Source: Candidatus Limnocylindrales bacterium
Lineage (GTDB): Bacteria; Chloroflexota; Limnocylindria; Limnocylindrales; CSP1-4
Direction: 5' to 3'
Length of the DNA: 8,537 bases
Assembly: GCA_031292335.1 (NCBI GenBank)
Contig: JARLHH010000262.1
Coordinates: 1-8,537 of the forward strand
Shown: piece after piece, positions 1 to 4,616 of the stretch
Layout: each line of letters opens with the position of its first letter
How positions within the stretch are numbered: position 1 is the stretch's first letter
Program-made: the position numbers and the translations under genes
The notes under the pieces: generated by a model
The model's input: only the letters and a program-made list of their open reading frames with translations
Told to the model about the DNA's origin: nothing
Database searches by the model: none

Positions 1-195
1 CTGATCATGAAGCGGCTGACCGGGATCACGGTGGTGCTGGCGGGCATCGGCGCGTTCGCCGGGATCTTCGGCATGAGCGAGGCCGGGTCGGCCTTTGCGC
101 GCAACGAGGCGCCGGGATTCTGGCTGGTCACCGCGGCGATCGTGGCGCTCTCGCTCGCGATCTTCGGCGTCCTGCGCAGGCTCGACTGGCTCTGA
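1..195 (+). CDS. CorA-family divalent metal transporter, C-terminal fragment (cut by window edge)
   Basis: The reading frame is open from the first base and ends at TGA 193-195, giving 64 residues. The methionine at position 7 is most likely internal rather than the start. The fragment has the architecture of the CorA C-terminus: a Met-Lys-Arg-Leu-Thr lead-in, a first membrane helix ending in Gly-Ile-Phe-Gly-Met, a short extracytoplasmic loop, a second helix, and a basic tail ending Arg-Arg-Leu-Asp-Trp-Leu. CorA proteins are homopentameric Mg2+ (or Co2+/Ni2+/Zn2+) channels in the inner membrane, and this end forms the pore and loop. The signature GMN at the pore mouth reads Gly-Met-Ser (70-78). 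The cytoplasmic domain lies outside the window, so ion specificity cannot be judged. A stand-alone two-helix protein starting at position 7 is the less likely alternative. The gene converges on the sortase gene with a 21-bp gap in which I see no terminator. Confidence 0.72.
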   Translation: MIMKRLTGITVVLAGIGAFAGIFGMSEAGSAFARNEAPGFWLVTAAIVALSLAIFGVLRRLDWL

Positions 196-216
196 CGGTC
201 CGGCACTCGCCTGCCG

Positions 217-951
217 TCACTGGCAGACGACGGGCTGCGGCGTGGGGTGCGCGGCGGCGTGATCGGCGGGCCCGGAGCTGAGCGGCTCGGCCACCACGAT
301 CAGGACCAGGCCGGTGTAGCCGGGGACCCCCTGGCGCGGGCCCTCCGACGTCTGGAGCACGAGCTCCTGCTGGGGCTCGCTGTACAGCTGGGACTGGTGG
401 CGCAGCACACGGGTGATCTCGTAGAGGAAGAGCTGGTCGTCGCTCGTGTAGACCTGGACGAGCATCCCGAGCATCGCGCTCCCGTTGTCGATCCGCGACT
501 GGAGGAGCAGCGGCAGGAACATGCCCTCCCGGGCGTGGGCAAAGATGTAGGTGGTCCCGGCGAAGCCCGGCCGGCTGAGCGTGGGCAGGTACTCGGCCAC
601 GTTGCAGTACGGGAAGGCGTTGGGATCGCTCGGCGGGTGGACCACCGGCAGATCGATGCTGAGCGCCGGGACGACCACCCGCGTGACGACCCGCGCCGTT
701 GAGGGGCTCGCCGCCGTGCCGCTCGAAGCGCCCGGCGTGGGGAGCGGGGGAAGCGTCGGGAACGGCAGGAGCGACGGGGAGGCTGCCGGTGCCGCCGAGA
801 CGAGCGCCGGGGGACTCGGCGCCGTCGCCTGGGTGGGCATGCCGTAGGTGAGCAGCCCCGCCCCCAGCAGCGTCACGCCCGCCGCCGTCAGGGCTGCCGG
901 AAGGAAGCGGCCGCCTACCCAGTTGACGATCGATCGCATTCGAGCGCTCAT
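217..951 (-). CDS. Membrane-anchored sortase-fold protein with Ser at the catalytic Cys position
   Basis: The 244-residue protein has a short cytoplasmic N-terminus, one membrane helix (about 16-37), a Pro/Ala/Ser-rich linker (about 40-86) and a sortase domain (about 87-223), then a polar Pro-rich tail. The domain opens with a sortase-like strand (Arg-Val-Val-Val-Pro-Ala-Leu-Ser-Ile-Asp-Leu-Pro, 91-102). The expected His is H139 in Tyr-Ile-Phe-Ala-His-Ala. The TLxTC-like strand reads Leu-Val-Leu-Gln-Thr-Ser (198-203 region), so the nucleophile position is S202 (codon TCG, 346-348). R206 follows, but whether it is the catalytic Arg is uncertain. Sortases are extracytoplasmic Cys transpeptidases that attach proteins to the wall or link pilins; without that Cys this one may be inactive or use Ser. 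Other cysteines are C116 and C243. No substrate with an LPxTG-like signal lies in the window. Met1 is used as start; Met5 (ATG 937-939) is equally possible, as neither has a clear Shine-Dalgarno. Confidence 0.72.
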   Translation of the reverse strand: MSARMRSIVNWVGGRFLPAALTAAGVTLLGAGLLTYGMPTQATAPSPPALVSAAPAASPSLLPFPTLPPLPTPGASSGTAASPSTARVVTRVVVPALSIDLPVVHPPSDPNAFPYCNVAEYLPTLSRPGFAGTTYIFAHAREGMFLPLLLQSRIDNGSAMLGMLVQVYTSDDQLFLYEITRVLRHQSQLYSEPQQELVLQTSEGPRQGVPGYTGLVLIVVAEPLSSGPADHAAAHPTPQPVVCQ

Positions 952-982
952 GCTACCAGCGGGATCGCGCCTCGCCGGTGAG

Positions 983-1026
983 CGGCCCGCCGGGGCCGAC
1001 GACCAGCCCGCGGCCCGCCGGGGCCG
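983..1026. repeat. Two direct copies of a 16-bp GC-rich motif in the divergent spacer
   Basis: The 16-mer CGGCCCGCCGGGGCCG occurs at 983-998 and exactly again at 1011-1026, a 28-bp period. Flanking words also recur imperfectly, with GACCAG at 999-1005 region and again near 1043. The copies lie in the 952-1098 spacer between the divergent sortase and thioredoxin genes, where an operator might sit. In DNA this GC-rich, chance duplication is also plausible. Nothing else in the spacer was recognised apart from the promoter-like hexamer listed separately. Confidence 0.5.
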
Positions 1027-1084
1027 GCGAGCGGCTGCCGGTGACCAGACCGCGCCCCGCCGCGCGGCCGGGGGGCCCGCGCGC

Positions 1085-1090
1085 TACGCT
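1085..1090 (+). promoter_or_regulatory. Possible -10 element (TACGCT) for a leaderless thioredoxin transcript
   Basis: TACGCT fits the TANNNT -10 pattern and ends 8 bases before the ATG at 1099. That spacing would put transcription initiation at or next to the start codon. There is no Shine-Dalgarno-like purine run before this ATG, which agrees with leaderless translation, common in high-GC Gram-positive-type bacteria and Deinococcus. I see no good -35 hexamer at the usual distance. A six-base match is weak evidence on its own. Confidence 0.3.
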
Positions 1091-1098
1091 CCTGCCTG

Positions 1099-1803
1099 AT
1101 GCGGAGCTTCCTCGCCATCCTGCTCGGGCTTGCCGTGGGCATCGGTGCCGCGGTCGGCCTCGGCGCGGCGGTCATCGCGCTCACGCCCGCGCCTACCGTG
1201 CGGGTGACGCCGGCGCCACCGGCGGCCTCGGTGGCCTCGCCGGTTCCGGCCGCATCGCCGGTTCCGGCCGCATCGCCGGTTCCGGCCGTCGGGGCCACGC
1301 CGGCGGCGGTCAGCGGGACGGGCACCACGACCGCGCCCGGCGCCAGCCAGACCACCTCGCCGTTCCCGCTCGTGGGCCGGCCGGCCCCCGCCCTCATGGC
1401 TCCGCAGGTCGGCGGCGGCACCATCGACCTCGCCGCGCTCCGGGGCAGGCCGGTCTGGCTCGTCTTCACGGGCACCTACTGCCCGCCCTGTCGCGACGAG
1501 TACCCCGTCATGAACGGGTTCGCGGCCCGCTACGCGGCGACGGGGCTGGTCGTGCTCGCGATCCACGTCCGCGAGGGAGAGCAGACCGTGGCGCCCTTCG
1601 TCACGTCACTGAACGTCGTCTTCCCGGTCGGCCTGGACCAGGACGGCTCGCGCGCCCGGGCCTGGGACGCGGTCGCCCTGCCCATCCACTACTTCATCGA
1701 CGCCCAGGGGGTCGTGCGCGACGCCGCAATCGGCGGGATCGGTCCCGACCAGATGGCGCAGGGACTCGAGTCGATCCTGCCCGGCGTGACGGTCACACCG
1801 TAG
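1099..1803 (+). CDS. Membrane-tethered TlpA/ResA-like thiol-disulfide oxidoreductase (thioredoxin fold)
   Basis: The 234-residue protein starts with a signal-anchor helix (about 3-29), followed by a long Pro/Ala/Ser/Thr linker (30-90) and a thioredoxin-like domain (about 90-228). The domain begins with the TlpA/AhpC-type Gly-Arg-Pro-Ala-Pro lead (93-97). The active site is Thr-Tyr-Cys-Pro-Pro-Cys with C128 and C131, where family members usually have Trp before the first Cys. The cis-proline is P195 (Ala-Leu-Pro-Ile-His), followed by Tyr-Phe-Ile-Asp. The topology places the active site outside the membrane. Family members reduce apocytochrome c, assembly factors or other extracytoplasmic thiols; the substrate here is unknown, as no cytochrome maturation gene is present in the window. 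The start is the only ATG before the anchor helix. The gene ends one base before otsB. Assignment to the TlpA/ResA group is confident; a peroxiredoxin is unlikely given the CPPC pair. Confidence 0.86.
   Translation: MRSFLAILLGLAVGIGAAVGLGAAVIALTPAPTVRVTPAPPAASVASPVPAASPVPAASPVPAVGATPAAVSGTGTTTAPGASQTTSPFPLVGRPAPALMAPQVGGGTIDLAALRGRPVWLVFTGTYCPPCRDEYPVMNGFAARYAATGLVVLAIHVREGEQTVAPFVTSLNVVFPVGLDQDGSRARAWDAVALPIHYFIDAQGVVRDAAIGGIGPDQMAQGLESILPGVTVTP
1237..1290 (+). repeat. 18-bp tandem repeat, three copies, inside the thioredoxin linker
   Basis: The unit TCGCCGGTTCCGGCCGCA occupies 1237-1254 and is repeated exactly at 1255-1272. A third copy at 1273-1290 differs only in its last two bases. It encodes Ser-Pro-Val-Pro-Ala-Ala three times (residues 47-64, last residue Val). 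Identical synonymous codons point to recent duplication or slippage rather than selection on the protein alone. Changes in copy number would stay in frame and alter only the length of the spacer between membrane anchor and thioredoxin domain. Confidence 0.9.
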
Positions 1804-1814
1804 CGTGGTGACCG
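1786..1814 (+). promoter_or_regulatory. Inverted repeats over the thioredoxin stop / otsB start junction
   Basis: CGGTCAC at 1790-1796 is perfectly complementary to GTGACCG at 1808-1814. The 11-base loop holds the TAG stop (1801-1803) and the candidate GTG start of otsB at 1805. The second possible GTG (1808) lies in the stem. An overlapping palindrome GTGAC-G-GTCAC (1786-1796) could form a competing fold. No Shine-Dalgarno precedes the GTG, so otsB translation may depend on ribosomes finishing the upstream gene and opening this structure. The sequence shows the repeats; the coupling role is inferred. Confidence 0.35.
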
Positions 1815-2752
1815 CCCGCGGCCGCCGCTCAGGGCAGGCCGGCGACGACCCGGCAGCGGCCACGGTCGAGCGGGCCGTCGTCGCCGTCCGTGCGCTGACC
1901 GGGGTACCCGGCGGGCTCCTCGTGGTCTGCGACTTCGACGGGACGCTGACGCCGATCTCCCCCGACCCGACCGCGCCGGCCATCCTCCCGGCCGCCCGCC
2001 ACGCGCTGCGAAGGCTGGCCCGCGCGGCTCGCCGGCGGCCCGACCGACTGGCGCTCGCCATCCTGTCCGGCCGCACCGCCCTCGACGTCGCCGGCCGCGT
2101 CCGCGTCGGTGGGCTGACCTACCTCGGCGACCACGGGATCCAGGGCGGGGATCTTCCCGTGGGCGCCGCGGCCGAGTGGCTCCGGGTGGCCCACGACCCG
2201 CGCCTCGCCGGGCACGGCGCGGTCGCGAGGCGCCTGGGCGACGAGGTGGGGCGACTGCTCGGCGACGCCGCGTGGCTCTACGTGGAGCCCAAGGGACCCT
2301 CGGTCGCCTTCCACTTCCGCGCCGCCGACGATCCCCCGGCCGCCCGCGTCCGGATTCTCTCCGCGCTCGACGACGCGATTGCCGCGCTTCCGGCTGAGCT
2401 TCGCGGGCCGCGCTTCCGGAGGTGGGAGGGCCGCCGCATCGTGGAGCTTCGGCCGGAGGAGGCGGGGGCGAAGGGCGAGGCCGTGGCCCGGCTCCTCGAG
2501 CGGCACGGGTCGACGGCCGCGCTCGTCGTCGGCGACGACCGCTCCGACGCGGAGGCCTTCGCGGTGGTGGCCCGGGAGCGCGAGGCGGGCCGTCTGGCCG
2601 CCTGCCTCCTGCTCGGGGTTCGCGGCCCACGCGAGTCGCCCGCGGAGCTGCTCGCGACAGCCGACCTCATCCTGCCGGAGCCTGCCTCCACGGCGGTCGT
2701 GCTGCGGGCGCTCGCCCGGGCCCTGGAAGCGGAGGACCCCGCTCGAGCCTGA
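1805..2752 (+). CDS. otsB: Trehalose-6-phosphate phosphatase (HAD superfamily)
   Basis: OtsB hydrolyses trehalose 6-phosphate to trehalose and phosphate in the cytoplasm, the second step of the OtsA-OtsB route to this osmolyte and stress protectant. The 315-residue protein shows HAD motif I, Asp-Phe-Asp-Gly-Thr-Leu-Thr, with nucleophile D43 and acid/base D45. Motif II is Ser-Gly-Arg (88-90), with a Gly-Asp-His-Gly cap entry (108-111). The cap segment Val-Glu-Pro-Lys-Gly-Pro-Ser (160-166) ending in His-Phe-Arg is typical of the family, followed by the motif III lysine K223 and motif IV Gly-Asp-Asp-Arg-Ser-Asp (243-248). It is longer than the common 240-270 residues because of about 35 unconserved N-terminal residues. 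GTG 1805 is taken as start; GTG 1808 is equivalent. It follows the thioredoxin gene by one base, so co-transcription is likely. No trehalose-phosphate synthase lies in the window. Another sugar phosphatase of the same HAD group is the main alternative. Confidence 0.88.
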   Translation: MVTARGRRSGQAGDDPAAATVERAVVAVRALTGVPGGLLVVCDFDGTLTPISPDPTAPAILPAARHALRRLARAARRRPDRLALAILSGRTALDVAGRVRVGGLTYLGDHGIQGGDLPVGAAAEWLRVAHDPRLAGHGAVARRLGDEVGRLLGDAAWLYVEPKGPSVAFHFRAADDPPAARVRILSALDDAIAALPAELRGPRFRRWEGRRIVELRPEEAGAKGEAVARLLERHGSTAALVVGDDRSDAEAFAVVAREREAGRLAACLLLGVRGPRESPAELLATADLILPEPASTAVVLRALARALEAEDPARA

Positions 2753-2765
2753 GCGGGCGTCCGCC

Positions 2766-2880
2766 GGGCGTTCGTCGCCGCCCAGCCGGCAGTTCCTGCC
2801 AGACGCACGCCACGCGGGCGTTCGTCGCGGTGTTGTCGCCACGTGCGCACCAGGCGGTCACCTGGCCACCCGGGCGTTCG
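2766..2880. repeat. Dispersed direct repeat GGGCGTTCG(TCGC), three copies
   Basis: GGGCGTTCGTCGC is present exactly at 2766-2778 and 2816-2828. A shortened copy, GGGCGTTCG, is at 2872-2880. Start-to-start distances are 50 and 56 bp. The sequences between copies do not resemble each other, so this is neither a tandem array nor a CRISPR, whose repeats are longer and evenly spaced. It may be decayed intergenic repeat or a cluster of binding sites. Confidence 0.45.
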
Positions 2881-3074
2881 GCATCGTCGTCGCTGTGGCG
2901 CGGCCCGTGCGGCGTGCGCCTGAGTCCTCCGCTCTGCCGATCTCGGGCAGGATGACGTACGCCCGGGTGGTGAGCACGTGGCGGAAACGGCGAACCCAGG
3001 GGCCGGGGCTCGCGACGACCCCCGCGGCGGGGCCCGTGGCACCCGCGCGGCCCGGCGGACCGGCGACGGACCCG

Positions 3075-3095
3075 CGACGACCGACGACCGACGAC
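3075..3095. repeat. 7-bp tandem repeat CGACGAC, three copies
   Basis: Three head-to-tail copies of CGACGAC occupy 3075-3081, 3082-3088 and 3089-3095, about 20 bases downstream of the nuoN stop codon when read on the minus strand. The unit is not a multiple of three and lies outside genes, consistent with a simple-sequence slippage tract. Confidence 0.8.
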
Positions 3096-3100
3096 CGTGC

Positions 3101-3117
3101 CCCTCGTCGCGACGGGG
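3101..3117 (-). terminator. GC hairpin directly after the nuoN stop, weak terminator candidate
   Basis: Read on the minus strand, the bases immediately after the TAG of nuoN form a stem of CCC with GGG and GTC with GAC around a short GCG-centred loop, with one bulged base. The structure would be very stable for its size, but no U-tract follows. It could be a factor-dependent stop aid, a 3'-end protecting hairpin, or chance in GC-rich sequence. Confidence 0.2.
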
Positions 3118-4599
3118 CTACCGGATGGCGACCGCGACCCCGATCGCCTGGGCGGCGGACGAGACGCTCGTCAGGATCAGCCCCGGGAAGAGGCCGAGGG
3201 CCACCGTCATCACGGCCGTGATCGCGAGCCCCAGCCGCAGCAGCGCGCCGTGGCCGATGGGCGTCGGCTCGCCGGTGGGTTCGCGCATGTACATGTAGAC
3301 GATGACCCGCAGGTAGTAGAAGGCAGCCACGGCGGCGTTGAGGACGGCGATCACGGCGAGGGCCGTGAGCCACCCACCCGCCTGGACGGCCGCCAGGATC
3401 ACGTAGGCCTTGGCGAAGAAGCCGGCCGTGGGCGGGATCCCGGTCAGGGAGAGCAGGAAGAGCACCATCAGGAGCCCGAGCGCCGGCTCGCGCCGTCCAA
3501 GCCCCGCGAACGTCTCCAGCCGGCTGCTCACCCCGGGGCGCTTCTGGAGGGCGGCGATCACGGCGAACGCCCCCAGGTTCATGAACGAATACGCGGCGCC
3601 GTAGAAGAGCAGCCCCTCGAGGCCCTGGAGCACGCCCGCCGCGTACGCCGCGAGGCCCACCAGCATGTACCCGGTGTGGGCGATCGACGAGTAGGCGAGC
3701 ATCCGCTTGACGTTGTCCTGTGTCAGGGCCACCAGGTTGCCGAGCGTCATCGTCAGCGCGGCGAGGACGAAGATGACGATCACCCACTCCTGGCGAAGCG
3801 GCAGGAGCGCCTCCGCGAAGACCCGCAGGACCACCGCGAACGCGCCCACCTTCGGGCCCACGGACAGGTAGCCCGTCACGGGTGTCGGTGAGCCCTGGTA
3901 CGCGTCGGGCGTCCAGTAGTGGAACGGGACGGCGGCCATCTTGAACGCGACGCCGGTCGTCAGGAAGGCCAGGCCCATCGCCAGCCCGGGCGAGAGGGTC
4001 GCCTGCCCCGCGACGATCTCGCCGATCCGGGCCGCCACGTCGGCGATCCGGGTGGACCCGGTCAGGCCCCAGACGTAGGCGAGGCCGAACAGGAAGATCG
4101 CGCTGGAGAACGAGCCGAGCAGGAAGTACTTGATCGCGCCCTCGGTCGAGAGCGCGTCCCGCTTGTGGTACCCGGCCAGGAGGTAGCCCGGGATCACCAT
4201 GAGCTCCAGGCCCACGAACAGCACGATGAGATCGGCGGAGGCGGCCACCAGCATCGCGCCGCCCAGCGCGAAGATGAGGATCGCGGCGAACTCCGCGACC
4301 GGGAGCCCGCGCGGCTCGAGGTAGTCGGGCGCGAAGAGGCAGGTGATCGCCGCGATCGCGACGAAGATCGTGTCCAGGAACGTCGTCAGGTTGTCGACCT
4401 TGTACATCCCGCCGAACGCGGTGCCGGGCGCCTGACCCGTCCACAGGATCAGCGCCCCGACGCCGACGAGCCCCGCCAGGGCCACGCCGAGAGCGAGGTG
4501 CCGGTTCCCGGGCTTCACGATGTCGGCCAGGATGACGAGCGCCGCCACGGCCACGGCAGCCGCGAAGGGTGCGATGAGGGTGAAGTCGGACCAGGTCAT
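3118..4599 (-). CDS. nuoN: NADH:quinone oxidoreductase subunit N (complex I antiporter-like subunit)
   Basis: NuoN is one of three antiporter-like subunits of the complex I membrane arm; it moves protons across the cytoplasmic membrane as quinone is reduced. The 493-residue protein matches the usual length of about 480-500 and is hydrophobic throughout, with around 14 predicted helices. Charged residues of the proton path are in place: E132 in Gly-Leu-Glu-Leu-Met, K157 in Ala-Ile-Lys-Tyr-Phe, K220 in Phe-Lys-Met-Ala, K250 in Gly-Pro-Lys-Val, and K397 in Phe-Ala-Lys-Ala. These sit within a few residues of E. coli E133, K158, K217, K247 and K395. The signature Pro-Phe-His-Tyr-Trp-Thr-Pro-Asp-Ala (225-233) distinguishes N from L and M. 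ATG is preceded by GGGAG about 11 bases upstream and lies 17 bp after nuoM. It is the last gene of the operon, facing otsB. Confidence 0.96.
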   Translation of the reverse strand: MTWSDFTLIAPFAAAVAVAALVILADIVKPGNRHLALGVALAGLVGVGALILWTGQAPGTAFGGMYKVDNLTTFLDTIFVAIAAITCLFAPDYLEPRGLPVAEFAAILIFALGGAMLVAASADLIVLFVGLELMVIPGYLLAGYHKRDALSTEGAIKYFLLGSFSSAIFLFGLAYVWGLTGSTRIADVAARIGEIVAGQATLSPGLAMGLAFLTTGVAFKMAAVPFHYWTPDAYQGSPTPVTGYLSVGPKVGAFAVVLRVFAEALLPLRQEWVIVIFVLAALTMTLGNLVALTQDNVKRMLAYSSIAHTGYMLVGLAAYAAGVLQGLEGLLFYGAAYSFMNLGAFAVIAALQKRPGVSSRLETFAGLGRREPALGLLMVLFLLSLTGIPPTAGFFAKAYVILAAVQAGGWLTALAVIAVLNAAVAAFYYLRVIVYMYMREPTGEPTPIGHGALLRLGLAITAVMTVALGLFPGLILTSVSSAAQAIGVAVAIR

Positions 4600-4616
4600 G
4601 GGGCAGGCAGCTCCCG

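Larger units (their letters stand above)
2753..3117. other. Convergent intergenic spacer between otsB and nuoN, no gene recognised
   Basis: This 365-bp stretch lies between two genes that read toward each other. Frames crossing it are open only because of the GC content; their products are Arg/Pro/Ala-rich with no family I recognise. I saw no tRNA-like TΨC or anticodon arms. It holds three copies of a GGGCGTTCG word and a 7-bp tandem repeat (both listed separately). It also has small perfect hairpins: GGCAG/CTGCC at 2788-2800, CCAGG/CCTGG at 2850-2865, and CTGCC/GGCAG at 2934-2950. None is followed by a T-run, so none is a canonical intrinsic terminator, though transcripts from both sides must end here. 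Confidence 0.6.

Noticed and set aside
196..216. Terminator between the CorA-like gene and the sortase gene
   Set aside because: The 21-bp gap contains no stable hairpin and no T-run.
1689..2630. Minus-strand open frames antisense to otsB and the thioredoxin gene
   Set aside because: Products are dominated by Arg, Pro and Gly, while the plus-strand frames carry complete HAD and thioredoxin motifs.
217..2752. A new defence or mobile module made of sortase, thioredoxin and phosphatase genes
   Set aside because: No nuclease, recombinase, toxin, inverted terminal repeats or target duplications are seen, base composition matches the nuo genes, and each protein has an ordinary household explanation.
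2766..2880. CRISPR-like array in the spacer
   Set aside because: Only three 9-13 bp copies with unequal spacing; CRISPR repeats are about 23-47 bp and regular, and no cas gene is present.
2753..3117. tRNA or other RNA gene between otsB and nuoN
   Set aside because: No cloverleaf arms, TΨC consensus or known RNA family sequence could be recognised on either strand.
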